From NCBI RefSeq assembly GCF_004193775.1, contig NC_041019.1, forward strand, positions 1,123,501-1,187,500: DNA of 64,000 nucleotides, written 5' to 3'. The position numbers were made by a program, and so were the translations under genes. Positions 26,786 through 38,595 of the stretch are shown one piece after another (position 1 is the stretch's first letter; each line of letters starts with the position of its first letter). Source of the stretch: Glycine soja. Its lineage: Eukaryota; Streptophyta; Magnoliopsida; Fabales; Fabaceae. The notes beneath the pieces were generated by a model, which saw only the letters and a list, made by a program, of their open reading frames with translations, was not told the DNA's origin and did no database searches.

Positions 26786-29632
26786 CATAAAAAAGTTCCT
26801 ATAAGAATTAATGATTCATACGTTAATTAATTAGACTGTTGTATTTATAATGTTTCGCTTTGTAATTGTTCAGATAATTTCTCAAGTTTTATACGCCTAT
26901 TTTGAGAACCATGTTTTTGTTGCTCTCTTTCGTTGTTTTTGTTTCTTCAATAGTGTGGGAAGAGCTAGTGGCGTATAGTATAATTTCCATCTGAGAGATT
27001 TATGTAAAATATGATTTAGACTAACTAAGCGTACACGACAGTTTTTAAATGCCAGGATACGCAAGGTTAATATAAATATTTATAATTCTTGACATGATGT
27101 AGCGGCAGCAGCACCCTAATATTGAATAATGCATGCAATGCAACAGCAACTTTGGTATAATATACAGGAAAATGCCTAAGTTAGACCTTTGTTTTGTCCT
27201 TTAAATCCTCTGAAATTTCGGTGTGGTTTGAATGGTAAATGGTAGGTACTTGTTTCTTTAAATAGTTTATACTTTATTACACAGAAAAAATAAGAGTAAA
27301 TTATGCTCGAGTTTTTTTATTTTTATTTTTATTTTTATAGATTTTACACGATACGATAAATCCTTAATCGTAATTGTTTAAAAAAGATGTACCCTAATCA
27401 CCAAAATAGCTTATCCAGCTCCAACTTTTTTCAGTTATTGTTGAGACGGATTGCAAAATGATAGCATATCAAATTCATCGGCAAGAGGAGGATCATTTGA
27501 ATGTGGGATGATGCTCAATCAAATTAATAAGTATTTGTTGAAAACTTATCCTACCTTTTTTATTCAGTTTGTTAGAAGGTAAGCCAATGAAGTAGCTCAC
27601 ATCTTAGCTAAAAATTCTAGCAATTATCCTGATTCTTATATATTTTATGATACTCCTATAACAATTGGTTTTGCTAAGAGTTTTAGCTAAGTATTCAACA
27701 TATTATATCAATGAAAATGAATTGATTTTGCTGTTGTAAAAAAAATGTATCCTATAAGAGAAGTTGTTGTAAACTTAAAAAAAATGAGAGTTGTATGCAA
27801 TCAAATTAATTAACATTATTGTTTAAAAAATTATATAAGAAAGATCAGTTCCTTAATAAATTTTAGTATGTCAAAGAAATTGGTTTAGACTCTCAATCTA
27901 GTTAGTAGACATATTCCAAGTTCACCAAGAAAATGAACAAAAAAACCCACTAAAAACACTAGTCAATAAAGCATACTACATGATTTTTAATCCTATAAGT
28001 GTCATGTGATTAAAATCATGGGATGAGATTTTTGTTGTTATTTAAAAAAAGAAAAAGATGTCATGTTATTTAATTATTCACTTTAAAAAAAAATCAACAA
28101 ATTTTTCGTTGTTAACGCACTTAGTTACGAAATATTCCTAATATTAAAGTTGAATAATGATTTATTTAGCACTTATAATGGATTAATGGGTATAAGATGA
28201 GTGTGGACAGAAGAAAATTAGAAAGAAAAAAAAAACAAATATAATAAATAATGTAATTAAGAAAAGATAACTGAAACACACAAAGAGAGAGGTCTGAGTA
28301 TACTGGAAAAAATAAAAGTGATCAGAGTTTAGTTAGTTATCTTGTAGTGCAGCTATTTTATATATCCTGTACGCAAACGCAAACACCTTTTCTTCGCATT
28401 TTCTCTTCACTTTACCGGTTTATGAAACTCTTCAATGCATGATTTGTCAAATTAAGTATACAGATAACAATTATAGGAAAAAAATAAAAAGCAAAACTTG
28501 AAAGCAAATATAGGGACCGCTTTTTATTTTCTTTATGGTTGAATAGGAACCGATGCAGATTCTCTCGAAATGTTGAATAGACTAACGAATTTGTTTTATA
28601 CTATTTGAGTTTTATGAGCCTGAATTATATTAATGCATATTGCTTAGGGGGGTAAGAAACTCAATTTTCTTTCAATAAAGTTTTAAATTTAAGTATTATG
28701 AATAGTAAAACAATTTTTAGGATTGTTCTATCATACACAATAATATAAAATCAGTTGATAATATATTTTTTAATGATATTATAAATACAAAATATTTATT
28801 AATCTTGCTTAAAAAATATAAATCTAATATTATTCGAACTAACTTATTGACTAATATAATTTTATTTACAATCTTAATATATTTTAATTAAATTGTTTTG
28901 AAACACACTTTTTTATGTATATAATTGCAAAGGACTATCTTGATGGATCATCAAGATTTTCAAACTCACCAATCAAAAAGAGGTCTAAGTTCCAACCACT
29001 TCAACTAACATGTCCGTGTTTTGAAGCACCCTAGCACGATATTAATTACTATATATATTAGTTAACTTTTGATCATGTCTAATAGTACTTCGTATCTTCA
29101 CACTAGTAATGCTTACACCTCAATTACACATAATTAGGTGTTAATCACGTTGAGAATTTCATTGTCCACCACAAATTGAGAGTATATAAAAATTAAATAT
29201 AGGGTGGAAAAAAACGGACCAAATCACTCGTTCACTTCCGTTGGTTTTCTTAACATTGGAGAGCATTAAATTCCAAATTAACCACTATTGGGCACGGACA
29301 CGGTTTCTGTGCTTTCTGCAGCCCACACCCATATTATGGGGAAAAAAATCTTATCCAGAACGACATGTGATTCGCATGTTGTTCTAGTCACAACAAAAAT
29401 TGCTAACGTGGCCAGAGGGCGTACGGTGTCTCCATACACCGCCATCACATAGAACCATTGCTCGACACGTTTGCTTCTTCTTTAAGCTTGTAACTTGTAA
29501 CCAAACAACCCATGATAAATAGCACCATCGTGTTCGTGCCTCCTCTCATTTTTCAGCTTCTTCTAATTTGTCGCCAACAACACTCCACTTTTTTTTTTCT
29601 TTTTCTTTTCATTTGAGAGTTTTAGTGAGACA
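26786..29632. other. Intergenic spacer with LINE remnant
   Basis: 3' flank of the WEB-like gene, a decayed LINE tail (separate entry), then AT-rich DNA. The GC content rises from about 29300, consistent with the promoter and leader of the LanC-like gene. No other gene was seen. Confidence 0.55.
27496..27745 (+). mobile_element. 5'-truncated LINE fragment: RNase H C-terminus and A-rich tail
   Basis: A frame from 27496 reads the typical end of the RNase H domain found in plant non-LTR retrotransposons: KTYPTFFIQFVRR, an in-frame TAA at 27580-27582 where the family has Gln, then ANEVAHILAKNSS. It stops at 27688-27690. About 40 bases further on the sequence ends in TTGT followed by an A-run (27738-27745), a usual LINE 3' end. 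Everything upstream is missing or too decayed to read. It is an inactive fossil. Confidence 0.75.
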
Positions 29633-32600
29633 ATGACGTCTTCAATGGTGGAAGGTGGACGCGACGAGGGGAAACACGAGCCGTCGGATTTGATCACGGA
29701 AACCATGAATCTGACGGCTCCAAACCTTTCACTTCCCAGTGAAACTGAAACATTCTTGAGCGCAGCAATTTCCCTCAAGGACAAGGTTCATTTCATTTAC
29801 ATATGCGTAACACTGTAACAGATTATAGATAGATCTAGAAGCTGTTATAGTGTTGATTGTTGAACATAAACCTGCTTTAAATTAAAATATTGGCACAGGT
29901 GGTGGAGGAGACTTGGAACCGGAGAGATCAAGTGGTTGATCCGACGGTGTACACGGGACTGTTGGGCACCGCCTTTACTTGCTTGCGGTCCTACCAGGTT
30001 ACCGGTTGCCGGAACGACTTAATATTATCCAGCGAAATCATTGACACGTGTGTCACCGCTGCACGTGCCTCCCTCAGGTATCCTCAATAAGTTTTAACAA
30101 ATCTAAATATTTTATCTTCAATAAGTTTCAGGTTTTCATTTGATTTTAATTTGAGTTGGAGACTACGATGCCAAGTCTGGCGTTAGGATTAGTTTAATTA
30201 AACTTATTGATTAAAATAAATATTCATTTTAGCGTGTTTGTACTTTAAAAAAAGTGATTTTCTCTTTAAAGAATCAAATCTTACGTAGTTTTAAAAAAAT
30301 ACTTATTTTAAAGTTATGTTTTTCTAAATTTACACAAACTCCCTGGGCAATTTGGGGAGATTTGTATTGTGTCGTCATGGTGATTCGATAAGATATGAGA
30401 ATATGGATGGCCCTTTATTCTCAGTGTAATTTGGTAAAAACAGCTAGCTAGTCATTTTAGGGTGACGATATGTGATGCCACACAGAAAATTCTATTTCTA
30501 GCTGCACTTTTTAATATGCTTTTATTATAAAAATTAATAATGGGTTTAATAAGCTTTAAGTTATTTGAGTTTTGATGCTGATTCCATTAGCATTACTGTT
30601 TAATGAGTCTCTGTATTGTTTTTGTTTTTTATTTCCTTTCTTTCTACACTATTTAATTATAAATAAAATGATTTCAAAATCATTCTCAGAATTTTTTTAT
30701 ACATCATGAGAAACTAGAAAAATAGTGAATGTCATCTTTTCCTTTATTGTAATTAATGCAGAGTCGATTATATATGAATTAATAAAAATATCTTTAAGGT
30801 TAAAGAAAAAAACAAAGAAGAGTACTCATCTGAATATTCTTGTCTTATATTTTACTAAAGTAACTAAAAACATTTTATGTCTTATATTTTACTAAAGTAA
30901 CTGAAAACATTTTAGGGTTCATATTTTTTTTTTTCTGAATTGAAGGGCAAAACACTCCTCAAAGATCAATTAAAACCCACGTGGGAAAAAGGTAGAGTTT
31001 ACATCGGCCAAAACGGTGGCATGGATTAAAGGAGATACATGACCGTAAACTATCAAACTATGGTGTATTATCTTTTTAAGTTGCTTTGTGTCTACTAATT
31101 AATATATAATTTTTATTATCCATGTATAATTCCATTATCTGTATTTGTGATATTTTTGGTTTTTGAAAAGAAAGTAAAAGGAAAAAAAAATGGAAAATGA
31201 GATGCTTTATACTTTGTTTCTTTTATTGAATCATTCCAAATTTTCATGCTTTTATTTTCTTATTATATCATTCCTTTTGTTTCTCACTTGAACAACCAGA
31301 TACTTATAACTCTCATGTTTTCATATTATAGTATTATACAGTGTCTTTTTTTAATAGGAGTCGACACATACACAGAGATTAAGAAAAATAGCTCGTCTAA
31401 TTTTATACTCAGTGATTGTACTTTTGTGCAAATTAAGCGTATGTTTGACTTCCAGTTGAAGTTGCTGTTGCACACGTTCCCATGGACATCTAAGGGACGA
31501 ATGCGAACACAAAGGATAACCTTTGGATCCGTTGGCAAACGTAGTTTCGAGAGATGCAAATTTTAATCAAACATGCACTAAGTTTAACTGTAGTTACGTT
31601 AATACGAATGCATTTTCAACACATAAGTAACAAAGGGATTATTCTTTTGCATAAGTATGTTTGAGGCATCTCATAGTTATCACAAACACTCACTAAACTC
31701 GTGCTGTAGTAGTTTCATACATTTTTTGTTGGTTAGCTTTCCTTTGTTCTAATCAAAGTCGTAAAGTTTCCTTAAAAACGAAAAAACATTTAATCCATTC
31801 TTCAAGCCACATACTCTAGCCTGAAGAGATAATGGTTGTTGCAGGCACGTGACTTTTTTGTGTGGTAGAGGAGGCGTTTATGCGCTTGGTGCTGTCGTTG
31901 CCAATTACATGGGGGACCTTCAAAAGCGTGACCTGTTTTTGGGTCTATTCATTGAGGTAATATAGATATTTTGGCTCTGTTTTCTTAATGAATGAACCAT
32001 GTGGCCACATTTTGGCTCCCTGGCATAATCTGCTGACTCTATATGTTGTCAGATTTTCAGTAAGCTAGTAATTAATTTTGCATTGAACAAAATTGAAGAA
32101 TTTCCTTCTGCTTCAGTAGTCTCTGTCTTATCATTTATCTTTTTGAAATTTAGTTTTTATGTATTCTAAATCTAAAAATATTTTTGTATGACTTTTAAGA
32201 CAATTTATTGTACAAACTAACAAACTTTGATTGGATAACTTTGTAAAGGTTAGACTGTCAGTGCACATATTATTTTCTGTGGTTTGTATTTTTTGTTCTA
32301 TCTATTTTGTTTCCTCTTGTGTGAGCACATGTTTGAAAATCAAATCAAAGGCATTCACTTGAACCGTTGTTTTCTTTTGACAAATTTGTCTGTACACTTC
32401 ATTGGGCTCGCTTAAAGTGATTCGTGGCTCATACTTGTTCACATAAAAAAGCTACAAGAGAAAGACGAGCGCTTTCATATTTGTTGTAATCTTAAGATCA
32501 GACAAATGGATGTTGAAGTAGTAGGGCCTATAGTAGGATTTTTTCAAACTTAGTTTTCTTTCATCTACCAAAATCTGCGCATTCACATTTCACACACTGT

Positions 32601-33962
32601 CTGGCATCCCCTAACAATATTCATTCATTTATTCATTACCATTTATGATGGGATTAATGCTTAGGTGGCAAAAGAGAGAGCCCTACCAGTTGGACCAGAG
32701 GAAGGTGGTTTTGGAATGTCATATGATCTTCTGTATGGACGAGCTGGATTCTTATGGGGTGCATTGTTCGTGAACAAGCACCTAGGAGAAGATGCAGTGC
32801 CCAAAGACATTTTGATGCTTATTATTGATGCGGTGTTGGCTGGTGGTAGAGCAGGAGCATCTGATATTAAAGACTGCCCATTGATGTATAGATGGCATGG
32901 AACAAGGTACTTGGGTGCAGCAAATGGCCTTGCTGGTATCCTTCATGTGCTGCTACATTTTCCACTTCCAAGTGAGGATGCTGAGGATGTCAAGGGAACT
33001 TTGTGGTACCTCATGAGTAAGCGTTTCCCTCACAGTGGAAACTATCCCTCCAGTGAAGGGAATCCAAGGGATAAGTTAGTGCAATGGGGTCATGGGGCGA
33101 CTGGCATGGCCATCACGTTGTCCAAAGCAGCAGAGGTAAATTACTATCCAAAATACTCTAATCATTCCATGTTCTTCATAATGCATGTGTCTTAAAAGCT
33201 TTAAAATAGAAACACCAAACTTAGATGCAAATGCAGTTTTCTTCTTCCAATTAAAATTGAAGTTTTACTATTAACCTTAAATGCAAACTAAGGTGAAGCT
33301 ATAATTCATATTAGAAAATAACACCAAATACACATGAATAAATTTACTTGAATAATTAGTACTTAATGTCCACCTTTCCTAAGGTTTACTTAGATAACTA
33401 GTGCTAAATGGTGATATTTGTTGTACTAGTTACTAAAGTGAAATCCTCTGTTATTGTATTAAGCTTTTTTCTATAAAAGAAAAACATTATCAGTTCTCCA
33501 ATAGGAGGGGCAAAATGCAAAAAATGCTACAAAGGAAACTTTTTTCCTTTTCCATTTCCGTTAACATTGCAGAACTTGTGCTTCAAGTATCAATGTAAAT
33601 GGTTGATAAAATGACACCAACTTGGTTATGTGTGTTTGCAGGTATTTCCTAATGACAGAGAACTAAGAGATGCTGCAATAGAAGCAGGTGAAGTTGTATG
33701 GAAGAGTGGATTGGTGAAGAAGGTGGGACTTGCAGATGGGGTATCTGGGAATGCCTATGCCTTCCTTTCCCTCTACAGACTCACTAAAGAGAGTATATAC
33801 GAAGAGAGAGCAAAATCATTCGCTTCCTTCTTGTATGATAATGCAAAATCTCTGGCTGCTGCCAATGGCTATTCACTTTTCCAAGGACTTGCTGGGACAG
33901 CATGCCTCTGGTTTGATCTGCTTGCACCCGACAACTCTAGGTTCCCAGGTTATGAATTATAG
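29633..33962 (+). CDS. LanC-like protein, GCL1-type, zinc ligands replaced
   Basis: 411 residues from exons 29633-29785, 29899-30077, 31845-31956, 32665-33135 and 33642-33962; all phases close. It belongs to the eukaryotic LanC-like (LANCL/GCR2) family, an alpha-barrel fold related to bacterial lantibiotic cyclases; mammalian members act as glutathione transferases on dehydrated amino acids. Family landmarks are GRGGVYALGA (~156-165 of the fold's early repeats), YRWHGTRYLGAANGLAG (223-239), GNAYAFLSLYRLT (341-353) and the terminal FPGYEL. The three zinc ligands of LANCL1 (Cys in QWCHG; Cys and His in GLCHG) correspond here to Gly290 (QWGHG), Ala336 and Asp337 (GLADG). A zinc-dependent reaction of the LanC kind is therefore unlikely. 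I believe the Arabidopsis GCL1 branch has a similar change, but from memory only. Plant GCR2 was once proposed as an ABA receptor, a claim later disputed. Confidence 0.93.
31436..31579. mobile_element. Possible MITE in the second intron of the LanC-like gene
   Basis: Ends are AGCGTATGTTTGA and TCAAACATGCACT, an imperfect 13 bp inverted repeat (11 of 13 match), spanning 144 bp that is less AT-rich than the intron around it. No clear target duplication was found. No coding capacity. Confidence 0.4.
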
Positions 33963-35289
33963 ATGGTTAAAGTAGAGATGGTGCTTATTCTACAAGCAGA
34001 AGGAACGTGGCATGGATGGAAAATGTTAGGTAGAACACCAATCATAAGTGATATGATCTGATGAAAAGAAGAAAAAAAAAAAGAATAGGTGTTTAAAGAT
34101 TATATGATATATAGATCCTATATATCATCACTAGACTTGACTATAGCAAACAAGCCACGAGGTTCTGCTGCTGTTAATAGTTATATGATATTGTGTTTGA
34201 AACTTTGACTGCCTTAAATATAATCTAATCTTTGATCAGATAAAAAAGATTGACCTTACACTTCTAATTAAATAAAAACATAATAGGCACTGCGAGTAAT
34301 GTTCTACACACCCATAACCATAAACATAAATGATTTTAAAAAATAATCTTTTATAATAAACAAGATGTCGAGAGAAAAATTGGAACTAGCAGAATTAGGT
34401 TTCGACTAGCCGTTTCAATATTATTTCAAAATCATAATCAGACGTCTTCTACTAAGAAAGCAAGTTTGCTTCTTGACTATGGGTTTTTTTATAAGCGTTT
34501 GGTGTAGAGGAGATGGGATTTTGCTAAAAGTTGAAAGCTGTTAATTGTATGCTAAAAACTCATTCTTTGTTGAATGATCTTTTTGTTAAAAATAGACTGT
34601 ACAGGAAAAGATATAGGATAATTTTTTATTATTTTGTACATGATGAATACCAGTAAAATAATATAAATTTTATTAAAATATTTAATATTAATCATTTTAA
34701 TATAATTTATTAAATTTAATGTGTTTATTGAAATAAAAAAAATTGATATTTTCTTTTTTATAATAATTACATAGGTTAGTTATTATTTTTTTTATTATTA
34801 AAGAGATAGGAATATGAATATATGCAAGACAAAAAATTGATTTTATCATGATTTGTATTTTCTAACTTTTTTTCAAATTAAATTTGAAATAAATTAATTT
34901 TTTATGTTGTGAATCAAATTTTACATTTAACTATCTTATTTAGCTGATACTAAAAAAAATAGTTAGTTGTACATTCATCTAACAATGAAATTAGCTGACA
35001 CCAATTCTACCAAATCCAAAAATTTCATCGCTTATGTATTGCTCATGTAAATTATCAAAAGTCCAAAATTCTAATAATTACTTAATTAGAGTGGTTCTCT
35101 ATCAAGTACAAGTGGGAATTATAAGAGTTTCTTTATAAAAAAAAAAAAAAAAAAAAAAAGAAGAAGAAGGGAAGTTATAAGAGTTTAGAGAAGAAAGGCC
35201 CAAGCCCATTATGTGTTAACCGCTAATTGACCCGGGATGAATAATGGGCTACCACTTGGACTGTACGCGTGCAGTGAGACTGCAACACG
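33963..35289. other. AT-rich intergenic spacer
   Basis: 3' flank of the LanC-like gene then very AT-rich DNA with no gene. A 23-base A-run plus (GAA)n at 35137-35169 is flanked by near-identical copies of GGAATTATAAGAGTTT (35115-35130) and GGAAGTTATAAGAGTTT (35170-35186). Confidence 0.6.
35137..35169. repeat. A-run and (GAA)n between short direct repeats
   Basis: About 23 A followed by GAAGAAGAAG, bordered by a ~16 bp imperfect direct repeat. This could be the tail of a lost retroposon, or slippage. Confidence 0.7.
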
Positions 35290-38200
35290 ATGGGGAGAGG
35301 AAAAGGAGGGAAAGAGCATTTCCAGCAGAACAGAGAGAATGTGTGGACATGGAAACGTTCTAAATCAGATCCTATTCCTCTCTGCAATCCCTACGCTACT
35401 CAAAGCCCCGCTTTCGATCACTATTACAAGGCAAACCATTACCAACCAATACTTCCCTTACTATTTCCACTCTTATTTATTCTCCTTCTCTCATTTCTTT
35501 TCGATTTTTCAGGAGCAGGGAATCGCTTTCGATAAAACATGTCATGTCTAGAAATGGATATATTGATTGTCTTACACATGGAAAAGTCGAGCATGATTCG
35601 TATTTCTGGAGTTTAGGAGGAAATAATGCCTTCATTGCTTATGATTATGAATTAAACTACTTGAATTTTCTTTTGTCATCTGAAAGGGTTTTGAAGGAAA
35701 GCTGTGTGAGTGGGGCTGTCTATGTTTCTTCTTTGCCACACCCCCTCGGGTGATAACCAATCTTTGAATATTGTATACATAGTTTGGTTTGACAGTTATA
35801 TCTCTCTTACAAATATTGTCAATGCTGGTTTGAATTGTATCCTTCATCAGTAAAAGGTGTTATTCGTTGTCAATTGATGGACTTGGACTGTTATTGTTCT
35901 GGTTGGCTTGTTTTTAAATTGTGTTTTTGTTGTTAATTCTTATAATTGATTATTGGGATGTCCATCAAATTATGCCCATGTTCACATTTCGTGGTAAAAC
36001 ATTGAATTTCAAATTTTCCAAATAGAAGATTATTATGTTTACCCAACTCAAACTTGCATTTCCTGCAGATGTTTGATTATTGTGTAATATTCAAATGTAG
36101 CAGTCTAGAGGTTTAAGGTTGTTGTGCAGCAGTATGCATTTGCATCTGAAGGTGTGAGTTTGGATGTGCAGGTATGTGACAAGGGCAAGTGGTTCGTCTC
36201 TTGCAAAGATGTTCCCATGTCTCGTAGAAATGTAGTTTTTCCCAGCATGTTTCCAAATGGTGGAAACTATCAGGATGTTGTTGATAGTAATTGTAATATC
36301 AGCAATGGAGATGATATTATTATAGATGATGTTAATGGAAATTCTGAAGATGATGTTTAAGCAGCAGAGAATCCTGTGATGCATGAATTTACTGAGGAAG
36401 TTTCTGATTTCCCACTTGAGCGGTTCATGAGGTTACTGCCTCATGATCAGAATACCGGAGCTTTCTTTATAGCAGTATTGCAGAAAGTTTCTCCTCTGCC
36501 AGGTAATTTGTTATATGATTTCAGTTGTTTTTCTCTCTCAAACCCTGGCAAAGATAGTCAAGGAATTCTAGTGAATATTTGGGATTAACTCCTCCTTCAA
36601 GTAGTCATTTTTAACTTGCCATAATAGGTTTGTGATTGTTGTCCTTTTTTGCAGCAATTCAGGTAAAACCTAGAAAAGAAGTTGCTAAACATGTTGACAA
36701 AGCAAACTAAGACAATGAAGATGCACAAGAATTGCAGGTTAATCCATTGGAAAGTACACCTGAAGAAATTTCAGAGGCTAATATAAATGACAATGGACCT
36801 AATACAGATTTGAAAGTTAGTTCTGCTACATTTGAAGAAGTGGATTTCAAGGCAGCTCAAGATCCGTGCAATGTAGAAAACATAACAAAGAATACTCCAG
36901 GCAAAAGAAAACTGCAGATTCAAGGCAAATGGAGAGGCATTGACCCTGTTGTCTTCTTCAAAGATGAAGTAGTTATTAACAGCATAAAGGAATTTTATGC
37001 TATTGACGAGCAGTTTCCATTCAATGGTCACCTTGTAACTAGGAACAGTGATACAAGCCACATGAAAAGAATTTACTACATCTCCAAGTCAGTCAAAGAT
37101 GTTCTGGAGTTGAACTTCTCAGTCGGACAGCAACTTAAAATAACTTCTGTTGGCCTGAAGATTTTTGTAAGTATATTTTCTTCTGAATTAGAAAGTGTTT
37201 TTTCTTATTATTACAATCTTTGTTGTTGATTTTGTTATAACACAAGATCCTTATTTTAAATAAAATTTGACTCGTCTAAAGTGAGAACGTGTGTAAAGTG
37301 GGAAAGTAATGGTGTATTTGTCATTAATTTAAAGTGGGTTAAATTTAACAGGTACTTTAATTCAAATAAAAGATGGATACACCTTTCCTTTCTATTTTCA
37401 GAGGAGCAAAATCCTTTTTAATATATATAAGCCCTGGTGCGGCGGTAAAGTTGTGCCTTGGTGACTTGTTGGTCATGGGTTCGAATCCGGAAACAGCCTC
37501 TTTGTATATGCAAGGGTAAGGCTGCGTACAACATCCCTCCCCCATACCTTCGCATAGCGAAGAGCCTCTGGGCAATGGGGTACGAAGTTTTTATACAGAT
37601 CAGGTTGAGACTTGTGTGGGTAAAGGTTACCACCTGTATTACTATATACAGAAATAAATTTAGTCAAACCGTGCTATATTAACAAAATTATAGTGTATAA
37701 AAACACGTAGATATTGAAGCAGTATGCATGACTTTAGAGTAGAGTTAACGGTTTCTATTTCTGGTTTTCTTGACTCACTTTGGGACACATATATTGGATT
37801 AAATCATGGTAAACTACTTTACTGCATGATTTCCTTTTGACTTGATAACTGATATGGGATCATTGTAATATAAAATCTAGATAGTTTGTTTAAAATCTTC
37901 TTTAAAAAGCTTATTACTTTGCAATGAAATAAATAATCATTGATCTACCCTTGACTGTCAGTGAGAAATCAGTTCTTTGATTAGTTCTTGTTCTTGTGAA
38001 TAAGTGACATATACTTGCCCTCACTTACAGGAAAGACAAACGTCATGTGAAGGTAGGTCTGCACCATGTGCTTTTCGGATCACTTCTGAAGGATTGCCCC
38101 TTATTCTCCCTCACATCTCCAAACAGATTCTGAGTTCATCTGCTATAGACTTCAAGCATCTTCTGCAGTATAGAGCTGTAAAATTTGCAGATTTTGTCGA

Positions 38201-38595
38201 TGCCAAGTTTGGTGAAAGGGCTGCAAACCTAATGCCCGGCTGTTGTGTTGTAGTTCTGGGTGAAGGAATGCACCACCATAATGCAAAGTAAATGCCCATT
38301 AACTTGACTCTTTACATGACCTTTTCCTTTTTCTGCAGGGAGAAGAGGTGCTGCATGGCCCCTCCAAGTGGATGAGTCAACAATAGCCATTGGCTGCTGG
38401 AAGGGTAGAGCAAGTTTGACTGTAATGGTTGGTGCATTGGAATGCCAAGAACTGCTCGAAAGGCTTATAATGCGTCTAGAAAAAGTAACAGAAAAGGACT
38501 CCTCCATGCATAAGAACAGACCGTCTGATAACAAGGGAGATGAAGCACAAGAATCAAACGGTAAAAATGAAGATGTTGAAATTACTGGGTGTTAA
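35290..38595 (+). pseudogene. tRNA m5C methyltransferase (TRM4/NSUN2-type) pseudogene, catalytic core deleted
   Basis: Exon 1 (35290-35430) encodes the family's start: a Gly/Arg-rich stretch, FQQNRENVWTWKRSKSDP, then TQSPAFDHYYK; its donor reads GC, not GT. Exon 2 begins at 35513 with EQGI and then loses homology, reaching a stop at 35549. Homology resumes at about 36172 with the C-terminal domain: KWFVSCKDVPMSRRNVVFPS, then FPLERFMRLLPHDQNTGAF (to 36502), 36655-37166, 38031 to about 38260, and 38339-38595 (QVDESTIAIGCWKGRASLTV). In-frame stops lie at 36358-36360 and 36708-36710. The SAM-binding core and catalytic cysteines, normally between the first and second blocks, are absent. A living copy would methylate C5 of tRNA cytosines; this one cannot. 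A SINE sits in the 37167-38030 intron. Confidence 0.88.
37431..37592 (+). mobile_element. tRNA-derived SINE
   Basis: It starts GCCCTGGTGCGGCGGTAAAG, containing a pol III A-box-like TGGTGCGGCGG. A perfect B box GGTTCGAATCC lies at 37478-37488. It ends in a T-run (37588-37592) like Au-type plant SINEs, whose body also has the GTAAGGCTGCGTACAA word seen at 37516-37531. It lies in an intron of the TRM4-type pseudogene. No clear target duplication was seen. Confidence 0.85.

Noticed and set aside
37357..37682. Several overlapping ORFs on both strands
   Set aside because: All lie across the tRNA-derived SINE, which is noncoding.
38260..38350. Apparent one-base frameshift in the last TRM4-type pseudogene exons
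   Set aside because: A phase-1 join of the donor near 38260 with the acceptor at 38338 keeps frame into QVDEST, so a frameshift is not required; the two nonsense codons and the deletion already show decay.
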